NCBI RefSeq assembly: GCF_016906535.1 | Contig: NC_057381.1 | Coordinates: 1,178,001 to 1,242,000, forward strand | Reading direction: 5' to 3' | From: Rhizoctonia solani | Taxonomy: Eukaryota > Basidiomycota > Agaricomycetes > Cantharellales > Ceratobasidiaceae | Length of the DNA stretch: 64,000 bases | Shown: in pieces, positions 25,484 through 38,236 of the stretch | Position numbering within the stretch: the first letter of the stretch is position 1 | Layout of the letters: the number at the start of each line of letters is the position of its first letter | Position numbers and translations under genes: made by a program | Notes under the pieces: generated by a model | The model's database searches: none | Told to the model about the DNA's origin: nothing | Seen by the model: only the letters and a program-made list of their open reading frames with translations

Positions 25484-26398
25484 TCATGCGGTATAGTATC
25501 CTGAGTGGTACTCGATTAGGTAATTTCAGACAACGAAAACTCCCCAGCAAGCTCACCTCTCATGTCTGGCCCTTTGAAGTCCCGATAGTGCTCCAGCCGG
25601 CGACAAAATCTCCAATTAAGGAAGAACATGTACAACTATCAGGTAAGTGAGCGATCGGATTGCCACCATATTATGTCTAGCCAAACATACCTGAAACCCT
25701 ATATCGATTAGAATGCCAACAATGAATGCTGTGAATAGACTTCCGAATGCTGTTGAGCATATTCCACCCGGCATAGTGCTAGGTTCAAGTATCAGATGCT
25801 GAAATGCATCAGCGGTGTCTGTACATACACGGTGTTTGAGGCTGCATCTTGAGAAGAAGACCCCCAGACTTGCCGTCCATTTTGACACTCCCAGGCAATC
25901 TTATCTTGTCTGAAATGACCGTTCCAATTGCACAACCAAAAACTAGGTAAACAGACGTTCGAACTTACCCTTTATTGAGTTGAAGAATCATCACCACTCC
26001 GCGCACGCCGCTAATTACGAGAAGTACAGGCCACAAGAAATGACAGACACGAGTCCAAATGTAGGAGCGCTGTTACAGAAGTATAGTTAAGCTTTTAGGG
26101 TACTAATCATTAGATGTAGGCTCCGAAAGCTCACGTTTGACAAGGATAATATATTCAAAACTGCAATGCTACCGGTAGCCATTGAGATTCCACCGTAGAT
26201 GAACCTGTTAACCAAGGTAAAGTCCATCGGCTGGGCAAATAAAGTTTTAGCGCACCACTCAGGGTAAACGAAATACAGGAATTGTCCGTAGCGAAGGAGC
26301 AGAATACCCCCCACGAGGTTGTATATGCCCAGTAAAACAGCCCAAGCAATTGCTCCGCCGCGGAGTGGTAGAAGAAGGAGGCAGTTGTCACACCACAT
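25484..26398 (-). CDS. Multi-span membrane protein of a fungal-specific family
   Basis: Five exons join in frame. Membrane segments are visible at AIAWAVLLGIYNLVGGILLL, at the segment beginning FIYGGISMATGSIAVLNI, at HFLWPVLLVISGVRG, and at FGSLFTAFIVGILIDIGFQ continuing to LYMFFLNWRF. The loop WECQNGRQVW lies between the third and fourth. The end RLEHYRDFKGPDMRGYYTA is reached through a final small exon. I believe this pattern (WECQNGxxxW loop, ...CSTAFGSLFTAF, ...LEHY...GPYY-like end) recurs in many Rhizoctonia-type predicted proteins, but no function is known to me. No frame break was found. Location is expected in a cellular membrane. Confidence 0.75.
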
Positions 26399-28536
26399 TT
26401 TTGGCTTTTCAATACAACACGAAATAGTCTTTGAGTCGTTTCAACCCTGGAGTGATTTGGGGTAGTTCAGAGCGTGAAATCACTCAGAGCCTATCAACCG
26501 AGTCGAGAATTTGGGGTAGTGATTACTTGGATATCAGAGCAGCAAAAAAATGGCGCATAAGTAGCCAACCTTGATGCTCTCTACTCGGTGGTGAAGGTCG
26601 ATGAGTTTTAGAATAGGGGTTAATGATCGTCATTTATATTACACCCAATCATGGACAAACAGACAAGATCGCCACAAGGTCACGTGCTATCGACGTCTTT
26701 CCACTGATCGACAGTGGCACTGCTGCGTTGGGGACCTTAGGGAGCGTACGGCTACCCGTATACTTGTATCGAATCAGGTTTGGGCTCAAAGGTCCCACGA
26801 AAAACATGTACTGGGCCTTGGATACGTCTTCCCTTCCTCGGACTCAGCATCAGTGACCCGCAGCTCGAGAACTAGATCTTTGATGGACTTGCCCTGGGTT
26901 GCTCCCTGGATATGCATGGTCTGGCATTGGGCTTTCGGTATTACAATTTGCGCGTTTCTCGCGAATCATCGAATGCTCAAGCTGCGGATGGTTTAAAACA
27001 CTACCTGAAGGGATCGAGATGGGCCCGTGCTATTTCTGCACTCACAGCATCTGAGACAAGTGTCAAGCAAGCTGGACCCAGAGCAACACTGCGAGTTGAT
27101 CTCAGGACGAACAGTATTGCTATTTGTTAGGAAACCCCCTTCGATGTCTCGAGCGATGATGGTTGTGGCGGCTACTACCTTCCCTTTTTGCAATAACGCA
27201 TCGATTTTGTGTAACCGAGGCGAAAGCCGACTTAGGATCCACATGAGCCAAAAATTACCTAATAGATTGCTGTTATCAGTGGGCATCTAACCTATTACAA
27301 TTGAATAGCTGGCTTCGTTGGTGTAGAAGGTTAAAATCAGGTATGTGACAATATAGTCTGGTCATTTTGAGGCAATGCAGAGACGTAATTCTGTCCGTAC
27401 TTATATAAACAATGTGTTCTCGTTAGGTTCACCGATCATCGACCCGAGAGACAGTGGCGACACCGTGGCTACATGGGCACGTTTTTGATGGATTTTACCA
27501 TTGATGCCTTAATTGGTACCAAGTAGGTTTAGCCAAGGCGTTCATCTGGATGCTGTGCAACTAGTGAGCTGGTCAAGGAACGTGCCATCAAGCAATCTAG
27601 GCCTCTGCGAAACGTGTTTTTCAATACATGCGCGACCCAAGCCTTTGGAGGAACATGAGGTATCCTCGAGGATTCCGAAGCATTACTATTCCTCGAAAAC
27701 GTTGGAGCGCAAGGAAAGTTACCTGATTCGTCACATGGAGAGAATCTTCACCCCCTATTCGCTGTTCACGATTTCGATTGAGCCCGATCACTACGATTTA
27801 TTGTGTGCATGGAAAACCGTAAATCACGTACACCACAAAAAGTGAGCGAATTTTGCATTGTTAATTCTATTCGTAGAGTCCATGTTCTATTGGATGGAGC
27901 CTTTAGGCGACAATGCCCGCGAAATTGTGCGATCACTTGGCTCCGCACCCTTTGCTTTTGGTGATTTCACGGCTGTTTTTCGTAGGCCAATCTTGTTGAT
28001 ATTGACAGGACTTCGCCGGATAACCCACCGGAATCAAGTCCGATGACAGTCAATAAATCATCGAACCGAGGCTGCTAGCCGTTTGCCCCGTGTTTCTTTC
28101 CCCCTCCCCATTCTCATCTCAGTACCGGAGTCGTTTCGGTCCACGTACTAGTATTTGCTTTAGTACTTCCCCCACTGCACGCATTTTGTACCCGAACACG
28201 ATCCATCCGAAACACGGTTCTTCAGCCGAAAGCCTCGAGGCATTTACCTAGGTCAGTAAACCCTTCATCTAACCCTATAGCAAACCAAACCGAACGTCAC
28301 TGATCCGTATCTGACTTAGAAGTACTATTTATCTAGCTGAACTCGTTATCCTCGCCCTGACACGACATCCACGACCCCACGACCTCACGTACTGACGACC
28401 TGTACTACGACTGCTAGACGGTTGGATACCGCGCACATCACGACTATCATCTGCCTCCCCTTAGCGTTGAACGCTGCACTCACGCCGCATCTTTGACGCC
28501 TCATTTTTTCCATTTGTACTGCGCGCCCACCCCACG
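26399..28536. other. Intergenic, weak open frames only
   Basis: Several frames of 75-130 codons are open on both strands (for example 26601-26996 plus, 26993-27286 minus, 27513-27845 plus). None shows a recognised domain, and they do not join through plausible introns. They may be remnants of an old gene. The right part is the promoter and 5' region of the bHLH gene, with a C-rich stretch near 28100-28170. Confidence 0.4.
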
Positions 28537-29672
28537 ATGGATAGCCACGGAGGCCCTCAGTTCTCAGCATCTGGTGACTCATTTGGTTACATGGGGTCCA
28601 ATCCCGAAGGGTACATCTCTTACCCGGGTTCATATGACATGATCAATAGTGCGCTTTGCCTCCCCCCTACTAATTGTTTTAACCGCCCACTCAATCAACT
28701 TTGGCAGGTGGATCACCGGCATTCAACCCCCTTAGTCTGTCGAACAACATGCCAAGCTATCCAATGACTCGAGTTGCGTCTCCTCGCGAATTTGCTACTA
28801 CCCAAACGGTATCTCCACCACTTACCGGCTCCAGCTCTGACGTAGCCGGAGAGAACCTCGCGAATGTGACTGGATACACCGCATATGGGTCAATGAGGCG
28901 AGCAACCCGCCAGTCTACTAGCGACTCGAACACATCCTCCAATTCTACGCATTCCCGTAATGGAACAAGCTTAGTTCAACGACATGGCATGCGCTATCCC
29001 CCGGGTCCGGCTGCATCCACTGTTATGGCAGCTGGTGGAAGGCATCGTCGACGCAACTCTCGTGCCGATGAAGACGACGATGAGGACGACTTTGAGAGCG
29101 ACGGGGATGCTTTCCGCGGCGCACCCCAAGAGGTGTAAGTATATTTTATTATATGTCCAGGAGCTGCCAACCTACGAGTGTACGTCATAGGGTTGTCCAA
29201 CGTCGCCGAGAAGAAATTCGCAAACAACGGATCGAGTCTGAACAGCGTCGCCGGGATGAACTCCGGGACGGATACAGGCGATTGAAGGATGTGTTGCCAG
29301 TCTCCAATCAAAAGTCGAGCAAAGTCTCTTTACTGGATAGGGGTAAGCGCGACGTCAACTCATCATCTGGACCTCTGAATTAATTTCAACAGCAACGAGC
29401 CATATCAAGTACCTTGAAATGATGCAGCATCAGTTGCAAACAAATTTGACTCAATCCGACCTCGAAGTAGCCAGGTTGAGGCAGTAAGTATTCCAGCCAC
29501 GAGGCCCTGCACGAGTCTAACGCATGTTCACAGAGTTAACGAGGCCCTGATGCTAAGCGCGGCTGAGCGTCGCTCTGGCACGCAACAATCCGCCCCAGCT
29601 CAGCCCGTCCCTCCTCCTTCGCACAATGGATCCCCTAAAACCGAGCCTACCCCTGCCCCTGCGTTTAATTAA
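28537..29672 (+). CDS. bHLH transcription factor
   Basis: Five exons join without frame breaks. The N-terminus is Ser/Gly/Pro-rich. An acidic patch (DEDDDEDDFESDGD) precedes the DNA-binding domain. The basic region and helix 1 contain EEIRKQRIESEQRRRDELRD, with the E-R-R residues expected for E-box binding. The loop passes through VSNQKSSKVSLLDR and helix 2 is ATSHIKYLEMMQHQLQ, running into a short leucine-rich extension (LEVARLRQVNEALML). The C-terminus is Pro/Gln-rich and ends AFN. The domain boundary falls across introns that are in phase. It should bind CANNTG sites as a dimer; its target genes cannot be read from this sequence. Confidence 0.9.
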
Positions 29673-30925
29673 ATGAAGGGACCAATACTATTTATCTCTT
29701 AAGGGTCTAAAATTGGCGCGCCTAGATGCGCTTTGCTACTTATACAGACTGGTTACCCTGGTGGCTATTTTAACTCTCGAATCGGCAGGTCTATGCGAAC
29801 CTTCGCATGGACAAATGAACCAGTGATGCGATGCCGGCCATCACACTCCCATTACCTTGCTCGGAACGACAAAGCCCTTCCCGTTCGAGGCTATTTAACA
29901 AGAATATTCTATAGGTTTATCAAAGATCCGCTGTATCTATCCACCACGACTCTTCCTTGTGTTTCCTAGAATTTTTCGTATCTTTCGTCACCAACCTTGC
30001 CCAAAGCACTCAATATTCCATTCGTCACACTACCTAGGTCCCGCCTAGGAGCGCAATTTGGCTCCGAGATCCAAGCTCCGAGCTTGCAAGCGCTCCGGTC
30101 AGACCATAGATACTCACGTCACTCCAATTCACGCCGATTCTCATGCTTCGTTCTTGTAACTGGCACCACTTGATATTCCCAGCACCTGTGACACCCTATA
30201 TTGATACTTTGATTGTAGTGTAAATGGGGCAGTGTATATTCATGCTCACATTGCGGTATTACGGTCACTTATGTTATTTCTCATGATATATGCATGTATT
30301 ATGCTCTGCCGTAACAATCTTATGATTTCCTGAGCTTGTCCCAATTTCATGGCATATATTCGTGATCGATCTTTCTCTACCCCATGAGACCTGATGGATT
30401 ATTGAGGGTGATACATTCGCCTGATTATTTCAGGGATTAGTTTGCCTCAAGAATATTCCGGAATGAAATGACTCAACTATAATAGATATTATTAACCAAA
30501 GAAGGATTATCTGCGGATAAAGTTAATCTAGTTGTACATAGGAACGATTAGAAGCACAGGGCGGGAACTCGGCTCTAGAAATAGGCACGTGAGCACTATA
30601 TTTCCTGTGATGAACTTGACGGCCGTAGGTGAGCACATGGCCTCACAAGATTCTTCCCGTAGGCTGAGTGCATGGAAATCGTTTGCGGTATTCAATTTTG
30701 CCTGTGCCGTCGGCCCTCCGAACTCTCGAGTTCTTGTATCGTTGGAATTTGATGAGATCACATTTCGTTCACGAAGCGCACAGTAAGAAGTAGTAGCTTT
30801 GAACGCCTGTCGCCTGGCTGCCGCAAACCGGGAGGCGGTGATATCTCTTCCAATCAACAAACTTGCGCCTCTACCAGACCTGATCGACCTCACTTGCGCT
30901 CATCCACTCCAACCGAGCCTCCAGC
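29673..30925. other. Intergenic, no supported gene
   Basis: This stretch follows the bHLH gene and leads to the DUF6533 gene on the same strand. Open frames of about 80-120 codons near 30528-30893 on both strands carry no recognisable motif. Nothing is called. Confidence 0.4.
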
Positions 30926-32694
30926 ATGTTCGTACTAGCTGCGCGCTCCCAACTTAATCTTCACGAGATTGAACTAGAGTTACTTCACGTTAGGGCGTCG
31001 AGGTATTTGTCAGGCAGGTCTTTGTTTGCAGCGGTGCACATTGAACTCGAGCATTCTGATTTGAGTTTGTATTTGCTTTCTCAGCTGCAGGTGCGTGGCG
31101 GGGTGTGACCTTGGGGGCTTCTTGTTACAGCCAGTTGATCTATGGTTTTCAACGCCTAGGTTATGTGCTATTGCTCTACGATCATCTTCTCACCCTACAA
31201 GATGAGGTCAAATTAATATGGCCCGGGCCCTGGTCACTTGTTAAAACGTTATTTCTGATGGTGAACATCCAGTTTTTGCTTGTTATTCAACTACTTATCG
31301 TCTGAGCAGAATCGGTATTCCGTTCCTATATTTCTAACTATTAATAGCTGGGGTCAGTCGCATGATTAACTCTACGATCAATCAACTAACATTTTCTAGA
31401 GATGAGTGGGTTCACTGGGCCAGATTCAACTACCGTAAGTGCATTGGCACATGTGCTTAGTAGCAGTTAATTAAATCTTCTGCCTAGTTGTAGGTATTAG
31501 TACCGGTAGATAAGAGATACTCAACCAACCACCTTGTAGCTGTCGCAGATGGGTCCCCGTTGAGGGTTACGCCGAAGTTACAAGCTTGGGAATATCTAAC
31601 TGTGAGTACCATAGAATTCGGATCGTTCAGAGTTCTCACATGTGTGATAAGTTTTACTATTATTACGAGTACACGCAATCTATGGCCGATCTCGCAGAGT
31701 GCTCGTGTTCTTGTTAATATTGTACATCTTGACGTACATGTCTATTCTCACTACAGCAACGCTGGCACTTGTGCAAATGATCCCGCAACTCAGTTACTCC
31801 CAATTGGCAGGGATATGTACTGTTTCTGAAAAGCCTGTTACACTACAAGCAGTCTGGGCCGCTCCAGTGAGTTTATAACTCAGAGACCCAAATAAGCTAC
31901 TAAAACATTGGTAGTTGGGGTTCGAGATATTAATATTCGCTATGACTTTACATAAGTGCTTGGAACATGCAAAGACCCAACAGCTGCAAGTGCCGCTACT
32001 TCGGACCTTGTATCGAGACGGATTCCTATACTTCCTTGTAAGCCGTTTTATTGGATAGTCATCTGCATGCTTATAACACCTCATGACATGGCATAGGTCA
32101 TTGTAGGTAGGTGAATTCAATGCCGCTCTAATTATTGGAACGTAACAGATGCCCAGTGATGCGCATCCTCAACCTGGCTCTATGGATCGTTGCACCGGTC
32201 TCCTTGATTTACCTCGGATTATAGTAAGCAACTACTGATCCCGTTCGGCTACCCGGGAGTACTAACCGGGCACCCCTTTGAGTTTTATCTGGGCCCTCAT
32301 AACTCTACTTATCTCCCGTTTATTACTTAATCTCCGGAATGTTTCGAATCACACACAATGGTCGGCAGAAACTGATGTCAAAGGACTCAGTATAATGCAA
32401 TTTGCTCCTCGGTCGGATCTTGACGACGTCCCGAAATCAAAAGCACCAGTGTCTTCAACCGGATTCACGAATTCGACGAGATTGACAGATGTAATGGAGT
32501 GGGAAGAAGAGGAAGAGGAAGAGGACAAAGAGGGCCCGGATTTCGATCCTGAGGAGAGGCGGGCGAGTAAAAGACGACAAGAGCAGGATGTTGAAATTGC
32601 CAGCCCTGACGAAGATATGGAGATGGGGCCTATTCGAAGGGGCATTACTCGACATTTCATCGTTAACGAAGGAGGTTCCGATCAAGGCGCATAA
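30926..32694 (+). CDS. DUF6533-type multi-span membrane protein with acidic tail
   Basis: The N-terminus (LNLHEIELELLHVRASRYLS) and the segment LLLYDHLLTLQDEVKLIW followed by LVKTLFLMNRY match the DUF6533 pattern of agaricomycete seven-span proteins. Later exons give QAWEYLTVSTIEFG, ICTVSEKPVTLQAVWAAP, GFEILIFAMTLHKCLEHAK, LLRTLYRDGFLYFL, MRILNLALWIVAPVSLIYLG and IWALITLLISRLLLNLRN. They are linked by short introns whose phases agree at most junctions. The cytoplasmic tail is strongly acidic (WEEEEEEEDKEGPDFDPEE) and ends at SDQGA. The exon between the N-terminus and the DUF6533 core, and one in the middle, were not fixed. The function of the family is unknown; a receptor-like role is often suggested. 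Confidence 0.7.
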
Positions 32695-32751
32695 TGACCT
32701 ATCGTTATTCTGTGTAGACTATTCGTACTATTGTTCGGCACCAAGTTTTGT

Positions 32752-33550
32752 TCACACAAATCGTTGCCTAATAGCAGAATAAGTTATTGAAAGGTAAAGA
32801 AATAAACAAGAGTTTAATAAAGTAGTGTCTCTGGAGCCTGGATAGTGGTCAGTAGATGTCTCTCCAGGAAAGTAAGCGCCACGTACTATGCCTCGTGTCT
32901 CAAACGCCAACCAATCCCCTGTGCCAGTTGGAATGAGACCCATGGAACGACATTTGTAGAGTCCTAGAGCCATAGTTAAAATATTACACCCAATGAATGC
33001 TAGCTTTTGAAGGCCGAGGGTCGAGAAAGCCGATGGGTCTGAGTTCTTGGGAGCAAATGACGCGAAAGCTGGGAGGTCGCGCCAGTTAGTTGCTTGCATA
33101 GCGTGCATGATGGACACGAGCGTGCGTACCCGAGTTGATATTGGCGACCGCCTTGAGGGGGTTGAGAAGTAACATGACTAGTATGCCTATACTGAAGATT
33201 TGGACACTATTGCCGCTCATGTATAGCATGAATGCATTCATAGGTAGCGATTTTGCTGGCGAAATCGCCATATCCCACGCACGCTTTTCTTTCAAGGATT
33301 CGTATGATTCTTCCTTCGACTTGAGTTGCGCGGGGGATTGAGTGCTTCCCTTCTGTATGTGCCGTCATAGCTGAGCCAATGGGATTATCGGACGCGTACC
33401 CAGACTTACTGTAACCTCGGCAAAGCCAGGAGGTTTAGGTATATTCTTCCATCTATTGGAAACAAGGTACTGAGTAGCAAGTGAGAGTAATATCCGTAAT
33501 GCTTACTTATGGGTGCTAATTGACGCATAATCTAAGCTCGTCTTGCTCAT
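32752..33550 (-). CDS. EMC4: ER membrane protein complex subunit 4
   Basis: EMC4 belongs to the ER insertase complex that places tail-anchored and multi-span proteins in the membrane. Four exons join in frame. The N-terminus starts MSKTSLDYASISTHKWKNIP. The core is KRAWDMAISPAKSLPMNAFM, then LYMSGNSVQIFSIGILVMLL, then NPLKAVANINS, and after one intron LGLQKLAFIGCNILTMALGL and YKCRSMGLIPTGTGDWLAFE. Two membrane helices are visible. The C-terminus runs about 35 residues past the usual end after DWLAFETRG, to 32752. Its stop lies only 57 bp from the stop of the convergent DUF6533 gene, so the 3' untranslated regions must overlap or be very short. Confidence 0.9.
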
Positions 33551-33975
33551 GGTTGCTGCGAAAGTCAAGCAATAGATCACGTGGTATATTTGACGTGTTG
33601 CTTCGATATAGGTTCGACCCTTATAATTAGCGACCACCAGATCCGTCAAAGCATACTCAAAACGAATACTATGCTCAAGCTATAATCGTAGACACATCGT
33701 AGAACCACATAATGGATAAATTACTCCAAATTCATCAGTTCTAAGATTGCTTCCCGAATATAACAGCCAATTTCGTCGCTTCTGAGCACTCTCGACGGGG
33801 CCATCCGGGCCGTAAGATGCTAGTATTGGTGTATGCGGGTGCTATTCTCGAAGCAACAATGAACTACGAGTCTCGGCGGAGCATAGCTTTTTCCCCAAGG
33901 GGATGGAGCAGCTGATTATAGCTGGGGTCCATATAAGGCCAGCTTCCTGTCTACAAATCAGCCCCAGATCCAACC
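33551..33975. promoter_or_regulatory. Divergent promoter region of EMC4 and fucosidase
   Basis: The two start codons face away from each other across 425 bp. No other gene fits in between. A TATA-like ATATAAGG lies at about 33932-33939, close to 40 bp before the fucosidase start. Confidence 0.35.
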
Positions 33976-36900
33976 ATGCGCTTGAAGCCACCTGGATACT
34001 TGTGTTTCCTGTTAGCAGCTTCACAGTGCTGCTTGGCAAAATCTGCGTCTACTTTTGTGGACCTGAGTCCCCATTTCAATAACAAGGCCGCATCGGCAAA
34101 AGTCAATGGGACCGGGAACTTTGATTTAGCCGGAGGGTCATACGTTTCAGAGTTCTTACCCAAAGGCATATTCACTTATCGAAGAGTCGACGTAAGTTTA
34201 TTGCACATAATTCACAGAGACAAGCTGACAATATATGTAGTTTAATCTTCCGCCATTCCATAACGAGACCGCCCTGGACAATGTCAGGGTTGCTGCTCAA
34301 GTGGTTTCAGTCCCTCCTGGGCGATATCATGCAGTTCACGCTTTACTCGCTGCTGAGAAGAATAATATCGGCCAAGGAAATATTACCGTCAACTATACCG
34401 ATGGCACTTCGATTACCATTGGAGTCGTTGCCCCTGCTTACTTTCAAATAAATAACCCATCCAACGGGCCTATTTGGACGTACGTCGAGTATCAGATTAT
34501 GAACCGTGCATACACTTACGATCCCATAATGGCTCGACTACAGGCCATATCATTACACAAGTACAACGGTCCTTACACCCGAAGGTATCAACCGCAACGA
34601 AACCTGGATATTCGATTTCCAGGCTGGCTTGGATAATTCCAGGACGGTCGAATCTATTCAACTTCCGGCTGCCAAAACCCCAATTATGCATTTCTTTGCT
34701 TTGACGTTATATGGACCACCTCCCTCTCAGACTCCAAATGAACCAGTATTAAATGTCCAGTACGCTCGATCGACAACCAAGTGGGCCCAGAACAATTACA
34801 GTGCCAACGCCATTCCCGACCCTACGAGTCAGATCTTCGAGGTTGCGTTAGATAATTTGGCGACTATGGACGCTCCTACGTCTACTTGGCTCAATGGGAA
34901 TTATTCAGTCGTTATCGAGGGAGAAGGGTTGAAGACTTCTCGCCCGTACGCACTCAAGAGATTGAGATCAGGAGATCAAGTAGTTATGAAGATCGGCGTG
35001 CACAACACGTTCAAGGCCCCAACGAAGACCAAGGGACAGATTGTCGTCAAGGACGCACGTGGGGAGGATGAGTTCAGAAGCGAAGAATACGAGTTTATGG
35101 CCGGAATACCGGATTACGAACCTGTAGATGCGAGTTTGTCCCAACATGAGGCGTCGGATTGGGTAAGTGTCCCGCTAATTGATGTACGAACAATGATACT
35201 CAAGAGGAGCAGTTTGATGAAGCCAAGTTTGGAATATTTGTAAGTCTTGATTTGCTCTGTGTACAAACTCAAATAAGCTCATTGGTGGTCAGATCCACTG
35301 GGTGGGTATATGATATTGGCCTCAATCCATACCTCACTTCATCAGTATTTCAGGGTGTCTACTCTGTCCCTGCTTGGTCAGACGGGAAAACCTATGCAGA
35401 ATCGTACGTTTCCCCGCGCATATATTCAGTCATACGTCTAATATTGGCTCTAGATACGTTTGGATTCAACATAAAAGTGAATGATTTCATTATTGGCCGA
35501 CTAATCATCATCATAACACGTGCTAATAGTCAATTCGTCGACTTGGACACGCCACCGGGAGGTCTATGGCGAAAATGTAGTCTACGATGATTTTATCGCC
35601 AACTTTACAGCGTCGCAGTGGAACCCTGACGAGTGGACGGACTTGTTTGCTAATTCTGGAGCGAAGTACTTTACTGTGAGATCTCTCTCTCCGCATTCGC
35701 TCCCTCTAACTGATGGAGCGTAGATTGTATCCAAACACCACGACGGATTCGCTCTATACGATACCAAAAACACGAGTAATCGCAACTCGCTATTGTATGG
35801 TCCAAAGTAGGTTTCAGCATGGTCATCATAGAGGGAAGACCTGACAAGGAGCAAAAGGCGTGATTTGTTGAAGGACCTGTTTGCAAGTTCCAAGGCCCGA
35901 CATCCAGAGCTGCACAGGATTGCATATTACTCTATGACTGAGTTCTTCCATCCGTGAGCGGTTTCACCCTTTCGCGCAAATGAATATTGATACGGTTGGC
36001 ATATAGTGAGTGAGTGAATGCGGCTTCGTTGTGCACTGTTGAAATCAACTGAATTACAGTCAGTTCCCGTATGGGTTCGGAAGCTGGCCAGGCGGACTTG
36101 CTCATTTTGCATACAATGATACATGCTGCGAGGGGTACGAGGGGTACGTCAAGGTTAGTCAAGATTCACTTTGGATCATCAAGGCTAGGTCTGGACCTTG
36201 AGAGATCCGTTTTGGTACCTCTCTCAACCCTCTAAACATGATCAATTCCTCCCGGGGGAATCCATTCAATCCCGAACCCCTCAACATGGTCGTGCCTATA
36301 TTGCCACGCATAAACTGCGCGAAACTGAACCTCCACGACTCGCTTGTACTTGTCTCCGAACCGATTAGATCAACGACTGGGTCCAGGATCTCCAAAAACC
36401 GCAAATGGAAACATTGTTCTACGATTATGAGGTTGATGCGATCTGGTACGTACATTCATTTGATGTATAGAACCTTATGTTCTATATCCGTTATTACATA
36501 TCTAATATGGGAGCGGGATGTTAGGTGCGATATTGGAGGGCCATCACCGTTTGACGAGATCGGTGAGTTTTGCCCGGTTTGGTGAGTTTGTGTGGACGGT
36601 GTTGTTGATGGGATCGGGGTGGAAGCTGCTGACTGGTACAACTGGGCCAAGAAAGTGAGTATTTTTGCCATGTGCGTGCTTCATGAATCAATGGGCCACA
36701 TATAGAGTGGGAGGCAAGTAAACAACAATAACCGATGTGGAGGAAACTATTCCGATTTCAACACTCCCGTGCGCGCGCCCTCCCATTTTCAAGTCACTTT
36801 CCCGTCTATTCACCTTGGGCAATAGGAATACTTTACTCTCAACTCGTATCAAGTCCGGAAATGGGAGAGTAATTCTGGATTGGATCCTCATTCTTATGGA

Positions 36901-37448
36901 TACAACAGCGGCACGGCGCCTGACAGGTATATGAAGGGTGTAGATGTGATCAAGCAATTGGTCGAGTACGTAAACTACCCCGATCCTCGTCTTCGACCCT
37001 AAGTCCTCCCCCTCACACTGATATCCCCCACCCATCCAGTATCGTGTCTAAAGGGGGTAACTATCTCCTGGACGTCGGACCTACCGCCACTGGGGAAATC
37101 ATCCCAGAAATGACAACGCCTTTGCTTCAAGCCGGACAATGGCTCTCGCACTCTGGCCCGGCAATCTATTCTACCCGGTACTGGTCGGTCGGTCCGGCCG
37201 ATACGACCTATAATCTCCGGTTCACGACCACCCCCGAAGCGTTTTATATCATCGCGTTGAGCCGGCCGCAAGGTGGTATACTTAAAACTCTGATGCCAAT
37301 TCCGATTTTGGAGGGGGACGAGGTGAGACTGTTGGGTGGGAGTGGGAAAAAGTGGAGTGGACGAGGCAAGGCGAGGAGGATGGTGTTGTGTGCAAGTCGG
37401 AGAGGAGGAGATTGGGTTGGTCGAATATGCTTGGGCGTTCAAGGTTGA
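33976..37448 (+). CDS. Secreted alpha-L-fucosidase (GH29)
   Basis: The enzyme removes alpha-linked fucose from glycans outside the cell. A signal peptide (MRLKPPGYLCFLLAASQCCL, then AKSA) is followed by an N-terminal beta-rich extension of about 350 residues that some fungal GH29 proteins carry. The catalytic domain contains FDEAKFGIFIHWG, GVYSVPAWSDGKTYAE, NSGAKYFTIVSKHHDGFALY, DAIWCDIGGPSPFDE (its WCD Asp is the expected nucleophile), NNRCGGNYSDFNTPEY and IVSKGGNYLLDVGPTATGEI. At least ten introns join in phase with no frame break. One intron (from about 36156 to 36370) is over 200 bp, far longer than the rest. It reads toward a sugar-scavenging or plant-glycan role together with the pectate lyase at 50.5 kb. 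Confidence 0.9.
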
Positions 37449-38236
37449 GTATAAGAGTTAAATCTGGGCGTTTGTCGATAAACCAGCCCCGGGTAATTCA
37501 TTCATTTAAGACCGAAGGAAAAAAAATAGAATTAAAGTGATTTGAAACTCTAATGCGGTTGTCAAAAAAACAGCCCTGAAAGACGGGAATTCATTCAACC
37601 TTTGGGGATACGCAAGCTGAAGTTTCTCAGACCGGTTGTGGCAAGTTATGGTAATGAAGCGCACTGAAGAAGTTTGCGAATTGATGCGACTAACCCCATC
37701 GAAGACATGTATCGTCGAGTGTATGCGTCGGCACAAAGGCCGGCGCGATGAAACGCCTCCTGTGATTTGAAATGGAATGATCGAGAGAACACAACGCAAA
37801 GCCAAGCGTCTCTCTCAACCTTCCGCCTCCGCCTCGGACGTCGACTGGGGACTGTATTTGGTGTGTGTGTGCGCGCGTCACTGGTACATGCGGTGAGAGG
37901 GCGACGGCCATTACAGTAGCTTTACACAACAGCAAGACATCAAGGTGCGTTGCTTTGTTTGCTTATTTCCTCTTTGATCCACGCTCACTGTTTTTTTGCA
38001 GGTCAATTTGTACAGCAGCAGCAGCAGACTTGGCGGGAAAAAGATAGAGAAAGAAAGGCATACGTTCGGTTGATTGTGTAAGTTGGTTTTGTGTGGTGGA
38101 ATTCAGAGAGTGATGGTCATCCGCAGACAATACAGATACGGTACCCAGCACACTTGTGAGTTGACTTCGATTGTTGCTGTGTCGACAGTTGCTGATATTC
38201 CTTGTGCAGAATAAATAATTCTTTATATTCATAAGC
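37449..38236. other. Intergenic, promoter side of the disordered-protein gene
   Basis: No gene is seen. A GT microsatellite-like patch (GTGTGTGTGTGCGCGCG) lies near 37860 and a CAG repeat (GCAGCAGCAGCAGCAGA) near 38015. A possible 5' untranslated intron end (TTTTTTTGCAG) precedes the CAG repeat. Confidence 0.4.

Noticed and set aside
26601..27845. Possible gene between the membrane protein and the bHLH gene
   Set aside because: Frames are short, on both strands, do not join, and no family was recognised.
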